Below are positions 1 to 8,702 of a stretch of DNA of 64,000 nucleotides, in pieces. The position numbers were made by a program, and so were the translations under genes. Below the pieces are notes generated by a model, which was not told the origin of the DNA, did not search any database, and worked only from the letters and a program-made list of their open reading frames with translations. This DNA is from Planctomycetota bacterium (GTDB lineage Bacteria > Planctomycetota > Planctomycetia > Pirellulales > PALSA-1355), in NCBI GenBank assembly GCA_003389325.1, contig QQVE01000051.1, positions 62,001-126,000 of the forward strand, in the 5' to 3' direction. Positions within the stretch are counted from its first letter, which is position 1. Every line of letters starts with the position of its first letter.

Positions 1-1
1 C

Positions 2-1273
2 GAACAATCCGCCCGTCTGGGAGCGGCCGGCGCCCTGGCCGGTTGGTCAACACCGCTGTTGGCCTCCGAAGCCGGAGGCGAGCCGCCGCTGGGCGGCGCC
101 GAGCATTGCATTTTCATCTGGCTCGGCGGCGGGGCGGCACAGATCGACACGTTCGACCCCAAGCGCCGCAGCAAGGGGCGCAAGGATCCCGGCTCGGCAT
201 ACGACTCGGTCCCCACCGCCATCAATGGCGTGAAGGTCAGCGAGCATTTGGCACGCACGGCACCTCTGATGGATCGCGTGGCGCTGGTGCGCACGCTGCA
301 CCACGAAGAGATCGACGAGCACGCCGCGGCTTCCTACCGGCTGCACGTGGGCCGGCCCACCAGTGGCACGATCGTCTATCCGTCGTTGGGCTCGATGATC
401 GCCTACCTGAAAGAACCGATCAGCGAGGCCGTGCCCAGTTACGTGTTGATGGGCCACCCCACGCCAGGGCGGAGTCCCGGATTCCTGGGGCCGAACTACG
501 GGTTCGTCTACCTGACCGATACCGAAAGCGGCCCGCGCGGGCTGACCCGGCCGAAGCGCGTCGACGACGAGCGGCACCGGCGGCGGATGAGACTGCTCGA
601 GACGGCCCAGCGCGAGTTCGCCAACACGAGCACGGGCAGCGACGCGGTAGCAAACTATATCGAGGCGGCCCGCAAAGGCTTTGACCTGGCCGGCCCTGAG
701 TTTCTAAGCGCCTTTGAGTTGACCAGCGAATCGAGCGACCTGCGCAATGCGTACGGCGACGAATTCGGCCAGCGCTGTCTGCTGGCGCGACGTCTCGTCG
801 AACGCGGCAGCCGCTTCGTCGAAGTGTCGTTCAACATGGGCTTCGTCAACGGCACCGGCTGGGACACGCACAATCAGGGCCAGCAAAAACAACACCTGCT
901 GATCGACTCGCTCGATCAAGCATTCTCCACGCTGTTAACCGATCTGGAAGAAAAGCGGCTGCTCGACAAGACGCTGGTGGTGATCGGCACGGAGTTCGGT
1001 CGTCCGGCCCAATTCGACGCCGGCGGCGGCCGCGGACACCATGCCGAGGCGTTCACCTGCGTGCTGGCCGGCGGCGGGTTGCGCACCGGTCAGGTGATCG
1101 GCGAGACGGATGATCTGGCTATGAAGGCCCTGGGACGCCGCGTGTCGGTGCCCGATTGGTTCGCCACGCTATTTGCCGCGTTCGGGATCGACTACCGCGA
1201 GGAACTCTACGCCGGCAATCGCCCCGTGCCGCTGACCGATCGCGGCGAGCCTATTGCCGAGTTGTTCGCCTAG
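2..1273 (+). CDS. DUF1501 family secreted protein (5' partial)
   Basis: The frame is open from the first bases of the window, and its first residues are hydrophobic and small (about 20 residues ending in PLLAS), like the end of a Tat or Sec signal peptide. The true start therefore lies upstream and a TTG at 59 is not the start. The body matches DUF1501, a family related to sulfatases and alkaline phosphatases and abundant in planctomycetes: an early WLGGGAAQIDTFDPK segment, and near the C-terminus IGTEFGRPAQ followed by GRGHHAEAF and the LAGGGLRTGQVIG block. About 423 residues are present. In this phylum DUF1501 genes often pair with DUF1549/DUF1553 cytochrome genes, which could lie just left of the window. 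The substrate is unknown. Confidence 0.9.
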   Translation, partial: EQSARLGAAGALAGWSTPLLASEAGGEPPLGGAEHCIFIWLGGGAAQIDTFDPKRRSKGRKDPGSAYDSVPTAINGVKVSEHLARTAPLMDRVALVRTLHHEEIDEHAAASYRLHVGRPTSGTIVYPSLGSMIAYLKEPISEAVPSYVLMGHPTPGRSPGFLGPNYGFVYLTDTESGPRGLTRPKRVDDERHRRRMRLLETAQREFANTSTGSDAVANYIEAARKGFDLAGPEFLSAFELTSESSDLRNAYGDEFGQRCLLARRLVERGSRFVEVSFNMGFVNGTGWDTHNQGQQKQHLLIDSLDQAFSTLLTDLEEKRLLDKTLVVIGTEFGRPAQFDAGGGRGHHAEAFTCVLAGGGLRTGQVIGETDDLAMKALGRRVSVPDWFATLFAAFGIDYREELYAGNRPVPLTDRGEPIAELFA

Positions 1274-1279
1274 CCCCAT

Positions 1280-1792
1280 TCAATCGTCGGGCGGCAACAT
1301 GGCCTCTTCCTCGGATCGATCGTCGGTCGCTTCCACGTCGTTCAACGCGGCGAAGTCCTCGGAGAATCTCCGACTCTTGAAGGTGTATCGCAGTGTATCG
1401 TCGCAAATGGTTAGCTCGACGGGCAGGTGGATCCCCAACAGCACCAACATCCAGGGTGCCCACGCCAGATAGACGGCGGCCTTGAACAGCCATTTCCGCT
1501 CTCCGGAGGCGGGCCAGCCAGACATCCACCACGCCAGCGCCAAGCTCGCACCGAAGCCGACCCAGAAGATGAGGATCCGCAGCCAGACACGCTGCCGCAT
1601 GCTCCAAATACAGATCGGGCAGACGGGCATGCGCATCCACTGGATGGGCCCCACGGAGCGCAACATCGGCGCCGACGAATCTCCGGCAATCGTCATCACG
1701 GCCGCATCGCCCCCGGGTGCCTCACATCCGCAGACGGCACACCTGTCGGGAAACTCCGGCCACTGGTCCTTAGGCAACTCGAAATGGTACAT
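1280..1792 (-). CDS. Zinc-ribbon-like membrane protein, unknown function
   Basis: A 170-residue protein of unknown function. The N-terminal part carries CAVCGC and, about 50 residues later, CPIC, which together could bind one metal ion. Two hydrophobic stretches follow (roughly residues 72-95 and 98-125), then an acidic C-terminal tail ending EEEAMLPPDD. The frame is open further upstream to 1846, but the ATG at 1792 puts the first CxxC in the usual place and has a G-rich stretch just ahead of it. The gene converges with the DUF1501 gene, 6 bp away. The arrangement (Cys-pair domain, two membrane helices, cytoplasmic tail) resembles the unrelated small protein at 36084, so this may be a planctomycete housekeeping type. 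No function is assigned. Confidence 0.65.
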   Translation of the reverse strand: MYHFELPKDQWPEFPDRCAVCGCEAPGGDAAVMTIAGDSSAPMLRSVGPIQWMRMPVCPICIWSMRQRVWLRILIFWVGFGASLALAWWMSGWPASGERKWLFKAAVYLAWAPWMLVLLGIHLPVELTICDDTLRYTFKSRRFSEDFAALNDVEATDDRSEEEAMLPPDD

Positions 1793-1919
1793 GACTCGCA
1801 CCCCCGCAAGCACCGATACTATACAGATGTATCGGTACCCTAGCACAGCATCAAACTACCCGCAATAGGGGTGCAATGAGGGCGTGCGAGGGCAGCGCGG
1901 GCTCCGATTTCGCTGGCCG

Positions 1920-2891
1920 TTAGCGTCCCTGCGCTGCCACGACGGGATTGGTGAGCGTGCCGACGCCGTCGATCTCGACTTCGACCGTGTCGCCCGGCTT
2001 GATGGGGCTGGTCGTGCCCGAGGTGCCCGTGAAGATCAGGTCGCCCGGGTGCAGCGTGACGTGCTGGCTGATGTGGCTGACCATCTTGGCCACGTTGTGG
2101 ATCAGCAGGCTGGTGTTTTCCTCCTGCATCACCTTGCCGTTGAGCCGCAGTTGCATCAGCAGATCGTCGTAGTTGATCCCCGAGGCGATAAACGGGCCGC
2201 ACGGTCCGAACGTGTCGCTGCCTTTGGCCCGCCACCATTGCACGTCGTTCTTCTGCCAGTCGCGGGCGCTCACGTCGTTGCCGCAAGTGACGCCCAGAAT
2301 GCACTTCTTGGCTTCCTGCTCGCTGACGTTCTTGGCCTCGCGGCCGATGACGATGACCAGTTCGGCCTCGTAGTGCACCTCTTTGGTGCCCGGCGGAATG
2401 ACGATGTTCTCGCCGTCGGCGACCAGGCAGGAAGGCGTCTTGAAGAACACCTGAGGTTCCTGAAACTTCTCGGGCACTTCGCCCGGCTTGCGAATATCGG
2501 TTGTCGTCGTGGTGTCGGAGACGGTTTCGCCGCTCTTGGTGTCGGTCGTCACGCGCGTCGTGGTGGTGATGATCGTCACGTGGTCGCTGCCGCCCAAGTG
2601 ACTCTTGTAGCTGCCGGCCAGGGCCAACACCTGGCTGGGCCGCGCCACGGGCACCAGCAGCTTGACGCTCTCGAGCGGGTACGTCTTGTCGGTTTCTTTC
2701 CACTCGCCGAACAAATCGCCGTCGATGCGCCGAACCTCGTCTCCTTCCACGATGCCGTAGGACGTGGTGCCGCCGACTTCAAAGCGGGCATAGCGCGTCC
2801 CCTTCTCGGCCGCCTGAACCAGCGTGCAGGCCAGCAGACAGCCAAGGACACTCGAGCAAACCAACGACGAAAGAAACCGTGAAACGTGCAT
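1920..2891 (-). CDS. Secreted fumarylacetoacetate hydrolase (FAH) family protein
   Basis: The 323-residue protein belongs to the FAH superfamily, which hydrolyses C-C bonds or decarboxylates and isomerises beta-keto acids with a bound divalent metal. The metal site is visible as YEAELVIVIG (about residues 174-183) and NDVSARDWQ (about 205-213), followed by the GDLIFTGT turn near the C-terminus. The start at 2891 has AGGAG 6-7 bases ahead and gives a clear Sec signal peptide (hydrophobic residues 8-26, then VQA-AEK). A cytosolic enzyme fold with a signal peptide is unusual for this family, although exported versions occur in planctomycetes. Residues 105-132 form a threonine-rich insertion (runs of TTTT twice) between the N-terminal lobe and the catalytic core. 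The exact substrate cannot be told. Confidence 0.9.
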   Translation of the reverse strand: MHVSRFLSSLVCSSVLGCLLACTLVQAAEKGTRYARFEVGGTTSYGIVEGDEVRRIDGDLFGEWKETDKTYPLESVKLLVPVARPSQVLALAGSYKSHLGGSDHVTIITTTTRVTTDTKSGETVSDTTTTTDIRKPGEVPEKFQEPQVFFKTPSCLVADGENIVIPPGTKEVHYEAELVIVIGREAKNVSEQEAKKCILGVTCGNDVSARDWQKNDVQWWRAKGSDTFGPCGPFIASGINYDDLLMQLRLNGKVMQEENTSLLIHNVAKMVSHISQHVTLHPGDLIFTGTSGTTSPIKPGDTVEVEIDGVGTLTNPVVAAQGR

Positions 2892-3007
2892 GGTTATCTC
2901 CTGGGATCGCGCGGCGATTGCTGGATCAAACTTATCCCGCCCGTGCGGGTGCGGAGTCACATTTTAAGAGGCACCACGGCGACGTGCCACTGACGCCGTC
3001 CAAGAAG

Positions 3008-4099
3008 CTACGAACCCGTGGGACGTGCCGCGAGAATCAGGCCGACGAGCTTGCCAAACTCGTCGGAAGAAACGCGCCGCAGCGGATGATCGGTATTCAC
3101 GCGATGCACGATCACCAGGTCGTATTCGGGTACCACGAGAATATAGTGCCCGCCCGCGCCGCGTGCCGAATAGCTGCCGTCGGGCAATTCCACGCCCGGC
3201 AGATGCCGGCCGTCGACGGCGATCCACCACAGGTAGCCGTAGCCGCCGCGATCGCCGGCGTCGGAGTACGAGGTGGTGCTCTCGCGAACCCAATCCGTGG
3301 GAATGACCTGATCGCCCTCCCACCTGCCGCCCCGCAGAAACAACAGCCCAAAGCGGGCCATGTCCCGGGCCGTCATGCGAAAGGGATACGCCGGGTAGAC
3401 CGAGTCGGCCCCCGTGACGTAGGCTCCGTCTTCGACGCGGAAGTCCTGCATGCCGATCGGCTCGGCGATCCGCTCGGCGAAATCGCGAAAGATGCAGTTC
3501 TTGCACTGCCGCTCGAACACCGTGCCCAGGACATTAAAGTCCCAATTGTTGTAGTAGAAGAACGTGCCCGGGGCGTGGCTGCCGCGCTTCGGCCGACGCG
3601 CCTTCATGGCCTGGGTCTCGTACAGGGCCGGATGATAGACGCCGCTACGAGCCTTGAGCAGATCGCCCAGCCTGGCCTTTTTCTCCTCTTCGGATAGCGA
3701 GGGCTCGTTATCGTCGATGCCGAGCTGTTTCATCGTCTTGGAAAGGTCGATCTCTCCGTCAGCCACGTGAATGCCATATAGCGCAGACAACAAACTCTTA
3801 CGGATCGAGTGCACGTTGAACCGGCGATCCGTGGGCCCCCATTCATCCAGCACGCGGCCGCCGACGACGACCATCACCGCCTCGGTGTCGATGCTGTCGG
3901 CATACGCCCGTGCCGCGTCGAGCTTCTCACTCGACCAGCCCAACTGCGACGGCTCGACGTGCGACCAGGAAGCTCCCGGGTAGATTGTCTCTTCGGCCTG
4001 GACCCGTACGCCCAAGACCCCTAAGGCAAGAACGAGCCATAGTCCCGCCCGCTGAATATGCCAGGGGCGGCACGTTTGTTTCTGAATACCGACGCTCAC
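3008..4099 (-). CDS. Serine hydrolase, class C beta-lactamase/NylB-like, exported
   Basis: A 363-residue member of the penicillin-binding-protein-like serine hydrolases (esterases, 6-aminohexanoate-dimer hydrolases, class C beta-lactamases). The nucleophile motif is S98-I-R-K101 and the second motif is Y182-N-N184. The C-terminal GGHYILVVPEYDLVIV strand is typical of the family. The start is the GTG at 4099 because GGAGGT lies 7 bases ahead; a longer open frame to 4558 overlaps the crotonase gene and is rejected. A signal peptide or signal anchor is visible at residues 17-35. The gene is 26 bp downstream of the crotonase and is probably cotranscribed. The family is broad, and nothing here points specifically to antibiotic resistance. 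Confidence 0.88.
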   Translation of the reverse strand: MSVGIQKQTCRPWHIQRAGLWLVLALGVLGVRVQAEETIYPGASWSHVEPSQLGWSSEKLDAARAYADSIDTEAVMVVVGGRVLDEWGPTDRRFNVHSIRKSLLSALYGIHVADGEIDLSKTMKQLGIDDNEPSLSEEEKKARLGDLLKARSGVYHPALYETQAMKARRPKRGSHAPGTFFYYNNWDFNVLGTVFERQCKNCIFRDFAERIAEPIGMQDFRVEDGAYVTGADSVYPAYPFRMTARDMARFGLLFLRGGRWEGDQVIPTDWVRESTTSYSDAGDRGGYGYLWWIAVDGRHLPGVELPDGSYSARGAGGHYILVVPEYDLVIVHRVNTDHPLRRVSSDEFGKLVGLILAARPTGS

Positions 4100-4125
4100 G
4101 AAATCCACCTCCGACCGAATGAGTC

Positions 4126-5004
4126 TCACGAACCGCGACGGCGCGGCTTTTGGTCCGCTGGTGCCTGACTGTAGTCGCCAAACGGCGCATCCCGCTGGGC
4201 CACGGCGGCCCGCACCCCCTGCTCGTCGGCGGTGCGAACGAATTGCCGCCCCTCGGGCGTGTTGCGCATGATTCCATCGAGAATCGTGCCCAGGTACTGC
4301 GTGCCTTGCAGCCCCATGTTGTCGTACGCCTGGTTCACAATCAACTTCATCGCCGCCAATTGCGTCAGCGGAATCTGAGCCAGCCGCTCGGCCCAGTATC
4401 GGGTGCGCTCGTCGAGTTCCTCGAGCGGATAGGCGAAATTGACCAGTCCGATTTCCGCGGCCTCGCACCCGCTGAGTGATTCGCCGGTCAAAGCGTAGAA
4501 CTTGGCCCGGGTGAGCCCCAGCCGATAGATCCACATGCCCGTCAGATGGCAGCCCCACACGCGGGCATAGGGCGTGCCCAAACGTGCATCCTCCGAGGCG
4601 ATGACCAGGTCAGCACACAAGGCCATCTCCGATCCGCCGCCGACACACCAGCCGTGAACCTTGGCAATCACCGGCTTCGAGCAACGCCACAAGCGCATGA
4701 ACGCCGGAATCGGTGCCGTGTACGGATTCGTGACGCCGATCACGTCCATTCCCGGGTCGTAATCCTGCTCGGCCAGATGGTCGTAGTGTGCCAGGCCGTC
4801 CGAAAAGTCGAAGCCCGCGCAGAACGAATCGCCGGCGCCTTGGAGCACGATCACCCGGACCTGCGCGTCCGCCTGCGCGTCGGCCACGGCGGAGTCCAGC
4901 TCGCTCCACATCTGGGGGTGCAGCGCGTTTTGCTTCTCGGGACGCGCGAGCGTGATCGTCGCGACGCGATCGGCTTTCTCGAATGCGATCATCTCGTACA
5001 CCAT
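4126..5004 (-). CDS. Enoyl-CoA hydratase/isomerase (crotonase) family protein
   Basis: A 292-residue crotonase. The CoA-binding oxyanion segments are GAGDSFCAGFDF (residues 57-67) and VGGGSEMALCADL (121-133). The first catalytic glutamate of hydratases is kept in SEMAL (E126). The second, normally in a GxPE motif, appears as GTPYARVWG (143-151), so it is replaced. This argues against classical enoyl-CoA hydratase activity and for another crotonase reaction, such as isomerisation, hydrolysis or decarboxylation. The ATG at 5004 has GGGAGA ahead of it; the frame runs open to 5406 but that extension has no family similarity. It is the first gene of a probable two-gene unit with the serine hydrolase. 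Confidence 0.9.
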   Translation of the reverse strand: MVYEMIAFEKADRVATITLARPEKQNALHPQMWSELDSAVADAQADAQVRVIVLQGAGDSFCAGFDFSDGLAHYDHLAEQDYDPGMDVIGVTNPYTAPIPAFMRLWRCSKPVIAKVHGWCVGGGSEMALCADLVIASEDARLGTPYARVWGCHLTGMWIYRLGLTRAKFYALTGESLSGCEAAEIGLVNFAYPLEELDERTRYWAERLAQIPLTQLAAMKLIVNQAYDNMGLQGTQYLGTILDGIMRNTPEGRQFVRTADEQGVRAAVAQRDAPFGDYSQAPADQKPRRRGS

Positions 5005-5462
5005 GGTGTTTCTCCCGGCCTGGGCCGTTGAGTAGCTTGTGATTTTTTTTGGGCGGTAGCGCGTTTCCACCTCCGACGCCTCGTGCCGCGAGAGACCCGC
5101 CACATGGCCCGCCACACGAACGAGCGATCTCGCCGCAGGTGTGCGAACGAGCCCGGTCAAGCGTTGACAACGACAAGTCACACAACATGTGCGAAAAGGC
5201 GCGGTGGTCGCCTGCCAATCGCACCGCGCGGATACGTTTCCGGCTGCGCCATTCGCTGGTGTTACCAAGGTAGCAAAACCGCCGACGTGGAACTCGACGA
5301 AACAGTGAGTCCATGTACAATCTGAGCAACGTGTGTGGGCTGAGTCTTGCGTACGACCGATGCCAGGTCGCACCCGAGGCTCGCAGTGGTCGAGCGCGGC
5401 GAGCATTCGCAGAGCTTACCGCGACTCGGGCAGATTGCCTGGCGAAGGAGGTATTTTGCCGG
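5005..5462. other. Divergent intergenic region upstream of the crotonase and the cbb3 operon
   Basis: About 460 bp without a convincing gene. It contains a run of eight T at 5044-5051, a TTGACA-like hexamer at 5164-5169 without a good -10 partner, an 8-bp inverted repeat GCGCGGTG/CACCGCGC (5199-5206 and 5222-5229, 15-nt loop) and TACAAT at 5316-5321. An open frame continues upstream of the dihaem cytochrome from 5313, but its translation has no domain and lacks a ribosome binding site. No FNR-type TTGAT-N4-ATCAA box was seen, although one might be expected for a cbb3 operon. Confidence 0.4.
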
Positions 5463-6569
5463 ATGTGGAAGTGTCATGCTGGGGCCGGGTCGAGGGCTCT
5501 CTCGCCGGCCCATTGGGGCTTTCGGGGGTGGGTCGTTGCCGTGGCTTGCGTCGCTTTGGCCGGTTGCCAGCGCGCGGCCGAGCCGCAATTCGTTTCGTCG
5601 GACCTTGTTGAGCAGCTCGAACCGGAGCTTCAGGAGCAAGTCCGCGAGCAACTGCACAAGTACGCCGGCACGCCCAACAATCCAAAGCTGATCGGCGCCG
5701 ACGAGCAAGACGAACAGATGCTCAAGCGCGGCGCCGCCGTGTACCGCGAACACTGCCAACAGTGCCACGGCGTCTCCGGCGACGGTAACGGCCTCGCCGC
5801 GCAATACCTGACGCCTCGCCCGCGCGACTATCGGATGGGCGTGTTCAAGTTCACGTCCACACCGTACGGCTATAAGCCGCGCCGCGAAGACCTGATGCGC
5901 ACGATCGAGCGCGGCGTGACCGGGACCTCGATGCCGTCGTTCGCTCGTCTGCCCAAGAAGGATCTCGAGGCGGTCACCGACTACGTGCTGGCCCTGACCC
6001 ACCGCGGTGAGCTCGAGCGTCTGCTGGCCGCCACGGCCGACGCCGAGGGTGAACTCGACGAAGAGATGACGCAGGATGCGATCGACACGATCGAGAGCCA
6101 ATGGCAGCAAGCTCGCCAAAATGTCGTCGAGCCGGAAACCAAGATGCCGCCCATCACGCCGGAGTCGGTGGCCGCCGGCGCGGCGCTGTTTCAAAAGCGT
6201 GAGTGCTTCAAATGCCACGGTCACGACGGCCGCGGCGGGCTGGCCGGCGGCATCGAGGTGGGCAACGACGTCTGGGGCAACAAGGATCCCGCGGCGGACC
6301 TGACCTCCGGCATGCTGCACGGCGGTCAATTGCCCCTCGACGTGTATCGCCGCATTGCTTCGGGCATCAACGGCACGCCGATGCCGGCGTTTCGAGACGC
6401 ATTTCCGGACGATCCCGACGCCATCTGGCAGCTAGCGCACTTTGTGCTTTCGCTGGCCGAGAAGCGCCGGCTGGGAGTCCAGTTTCCGCCGGGAGCGGCC
6501 GCCGCGGCCCCTGAAGGAGGCGAAGCCGAGGCCGAGTCGCAGCAAGAGTCCGCGGAGGCGAAGTCATGA
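5463..6569 (+). CDS. Dihaem cytochrome c lipoprotein of the cbb3 oxidase operon
   Basis: A 368-residue exported cytochrome with two haem-c sites: C98-QQ-C101-H102 with a probable ligand Met in GTSMPSF (M157), and C248-FK-C251-H252 with a probable ligand Met in GTPMPAF (M307). The N-terminus has a hydrophobic stretch (23-34) ending in the lipobox LAGC (C35), so it should be lipid-anchored. The ATG at 5463 has AAGGAGGT 10 bases ahead. The gene is first in the operon and overlaps the next by ATGA. No ordinary ccoP is present, so this protein may fill the role of CcoP, bringing electrons to CcoO. It could instead be a soluble-domain donor to the oxidase. The tail is rich in Glu and Ala. Confidence 0.9.
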   Translation: MWKCHAGAGSRALSPAHWGFRGWVVAVACVALAGCQRAAEPQFVSSDLVEQLEPELQEQVREQLHKYAGTPNNPKLIGADEQDEQMLKRGAAVYREHCQQCHGVSGDGNGLAAQYLTPRPRDYRMGVFKFTSTPYGYKPRREDLMRTIERGVTGTSMPSFARLPKKDLEAVTDYVLALTHRGELERLLAATADAEGELDEEMTQDAIDTIESQWQQARQNVVEPETKMPPITPESVAAGAALFQKRECFKCHGHDGRGGLAGGIEVGNDVWGNKDPAADLTSGMLHGGQLPLDVYRRIASGINGTPMPAFRDAFPDDPDAIWQLAHFVLSLAEKRRLGVQFPPGAAAAAPEGGEAEAESQQESAEAKS

Positions 6570-7192
6570 GCGACGTGGTCGACAAACAGAAGCGGCTCGA
6601 GGAGCTGCGGGCCGAAGTGCGGCAGCTCGAAGCAGAGCTGCGCAGCCCGGCCCGAGTCGGCCAGTGGCAGGCCTCGGGCTACTACACGGCCTACTACGCC
6701 ACAACCGGGTTTTTCCTGGGCGGCGTGGCCGCGATGAGCAGCCTGCTGGTCAACGTGATCGGGGCGCTGATGTTCGGCAAGCCGCCGCTCGAACTGATTC
6801 GCGTCTATCTCACCTTCCCTATGGGCCAACAAGCGCTCGACTATGACGCCGTGGACAATGGCCTGATCCTGGCCATCGGCTGCTGCCTGTATATCGGCAC
6901 GGGCATGTTGTACGGCATTTTGTTCCAGATCGTGCTCACGCTGTTTACCGCCAACGCCTCATGGTTCACGCGGTTCATCGTCGTGAGCGTGTTGGCCGTT
7001 GCCGTGTGGCTGGTGAACTTCTACGGCATCCTGTCGTGGCTGCAACCGCTGCTGTTCGGCGGACGCTGGATCGTGGACCAGATTCCCTGGTGGGTAGCGG
7101 CGATCACGCATCTGGTCTTTGGCTGGACGATGCTCCTGGTTTATCCGCTGGGACGCTACACGCCCTATCGTTTGCAAACGGAGAATCCATGA
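6566..7192 (+). CDS. Multi-pass membrane protein of the cbb3 operon, unknown function
   Basis: A 208-residue protein that starts with a predicted coiled coil (residues 6-26, heptads of Leu and Glu/Arg), followed by about four membrane segments (near 48-70, 98-125, 134-156 and 176-194). It overlaps the dihaem lipoprotein by ATGA and ccoN by ATGA, so it is translationally coupled on both sides and very probably belongs to the oxidase complex or its assembly. No haem- or copper-binding motif stands out. I recognise no named family. The conserved context suggests a planctomycete-specific accessory subunit. Confidence 0.8.
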   Translation: MSDVVDKQKRLEELRAEVRQLEAELRSPARVGQWQASGYYTAYYATTGFFLGGVAAMSSLLVNVIGALMFGKPPLELIRVYLTFPMGQQALDYDAVDNGLILAIGCCLYIGTGMLYGILFQIVLTLFTANASWFTRFIVVSVLAVAVWLVNFYGILSWLQPLLFGGRWIVDQIPWWVAAITHLVFGWTMLLVYPLGRYTPYRLQTENP

Positions 7193-8673
7193 TCGACAAG
7201 TTGGCGAAAGCCGAGGATCCCCGCCACGAACAACTCGTTGACGAACCGATCGTCGTCGCCTACTTCCTGTTAGCGCTCGGGTACCTGGCCCTGTCGATGC
7301 TGGCCGGCTTGCTGATGGCGACACAATTGGTGCACTGGAATCCGCTCAACGGCATCGAGCTGCTCTCGCCGGGGCGCTGGCGGATGATTCACACCAACGT
7401 CGTTGCTTACGGCTTTCTTGCCAACGCCTTTCTGGGCGCCTTGCACTGGTCGGTTCCGCGGCTGGTGCTCAAGCCGGTGCTCGATCGGCGGCTGTCGTGG
7501 TTCATTCTGGTCGCCTGGCAAGTGGTGCTGCTGTGCACGTTCTTCGGCATCGTGTTCGGACCCACGTTGCAAGCGAATATCGCGGCGCTCGAGCGGCTGC
7601 CGTTTTCGCTGGGAGCCCAGGGAATCGAATGGGGCGAAACGCCCACTTGGATCGATCCCTTGGCCCTGGCCGGGCTGTTGCTCGTGGCCGTCAACTTCAT
7701 GGGACCGATCGTGCGCACCAAGGGGCCGATGTACGTCTCGGCGTGGTACTTCATCGCCGCCTTCGTGTGGACCTTTCTGACCTATGCCATGGGCAACTTC
7801 CTGCCCCAATACTGGCTGGCCGGCACCAGCGCCGGGGCCGTGGGCGGATTGTTCATCCACGATCTCGTGGGGCTGTTCGTTACGCCGCTTGGCTGGGGAC
7901 TCGTCTACTACTTCGTGCCCATCCTGCTGCAAAAGCCGATCTGGAGCCACGGGCTGTCGCTGGTGGGTTTTTGGGGGCTGGCGTTCTTCTACCCGCTGAA
8001 CGGAATCCACCACTTCCTGTACACGCCGATTCCGATGTTCCTGCAGTATGGTGCGATCATCTCCACCATCGCGGTCGAAATGGTGGTCACCACGGTGATC
8101 GTGAACTTCTTCGCCACGATCTGGGGCTCGGGCCGGCAACTGATCACCAACCTGCCGGTACGCTGGTTCTACACCGGCATGGTCTTCTACGGGTTGACCT
8201 GCCTGCAGTGCGCCATGCAGACCACGCTCACCTTTCAGGCTTTGATCCACTTTACCGACTGGGTCGTGGGCCATGCCCACATGGTGATGTTCGGCGTGTT
8301 CAGCCTGTGGTTGCTGGGCATCATGACCTACCTGTTCCCGAGGCTGTGGCGCACCGAGTGGTACAGCAAGGAATTGCTCGAGTATCACTACTGGCTGTCG
8401 TCGGTCGGCCTGCTCGTGATGGCTGCCGACCTGATCCTGCTCGGCCCCTTCCAGGGATACTACTGGGCCTCGCTGCAGCCTTGGGAAGTATCGGTCGACG
8501 GCTCGCAACCTTTTTGGATGTTGCGGGTGTTCGCGGGCCTGGCCATGCTCGCCGGGCAGCTCTGCTTCTTTTACAACATCTACATGACGTGGCGCCGCTC
8601 GCGGGCCCAGGGTGTGCCGGTCTCGACGGGCACGCAACAAGCCCCGCCGGCGGAAGTCGCACCGCAGGCGTAA
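7189..8673 (+). CDS. ccoN: cbb3-type cytochrome c oxidase subunit I
   Basis: A 494-residue catalytic subunit that reduces O2 at a haem b3-CuB centre and pumps protons. Ligands are visible: H68 (low-spin haem b, in RMIHTN), H224 and the pair H274-H275 (CuB), and H362/H364 in VGHAHM (haems b3 and b). Y268 lies six residues before the His pair, the spacing of the cross-linked tyrosine known from cbb3 oxidases. There are many membrane segments throughout. The ATG at 7189 overlaps the preceding stop; a longer frame from 6961 lies inside the upstream gene and is rejected. High-affinity oxidases of this type serve respiration at low oxygen. Confidence 0.97.
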   Translation: MIDKLAKAEDPRHEQLVDEPIVVAYFLLALGYLALSMLAGLLMATQLVHWNPLNGIELLSPGRWRMIHTNVVAYGFLANAFLGALHWSVPRLVLKPVLDRRLSWFILVAWQVVLLCTFFGIVFGPTLQANIAALERLPFSLGAQGIEWGETPTWIDPLALAGLLLVAVNFMGPIVRTKGPMYVSAWYFIAAFVWTFLTYAMGNFLPQYWLAGTSAGAVGGLFIHDLVGLFVTPLGWGLVYYFVPILLQKPIWSHGLSLVGFWGLAFFYPLNGIHHFLYTPIPMFLQYGAIISTIAVEMVVTTVIVNFFATIWGSGRQLITNLPVRWFYTGMVFYGLTCLQCAMQTTLTFQALIHFTDWVVGHAHMVMFGVFSLWLLGIMTYLFPRLWRTEWYSKELLEYHYWLSSVGLLVMAADLILLGPFQGYYWASLQPWEVSVDGSQPFWMLRVFAGLAMLAGQLCFFYNIYMTWRRSRAQGVPVSTGTQQAPPAEVAPQA

Positions 8674-8702
8674 GAGTCGTTTTTCAAAGGATCCTGTGAC
8701 GC

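Noticed and set aside
1884-2882. Plus-strand open frame opposite the FAH gene
   Set aside because: Shadow of the real minus-strand gene, which has a signal peptide, ribosome binding site and metal ligands.
3008-4099. Antibiotic-resistance beta-lactamase
   Set aside because: The SxxK and YxN motifs are shared by many esterases and peptidases of this fold; nothing specifically indicates beta-lactam hydrolysis.
4100-4558. N-terminal extension of the serine hydrolase
   Set aside because: It overlaps the crotonase gene and lacks homology; GGAGGT places the start at 4099.
5164-5192. TTGACA near the cbb3 operon as a promoter
   Set aside because: No acceptable -10 element lies 16-18 bp downstream.
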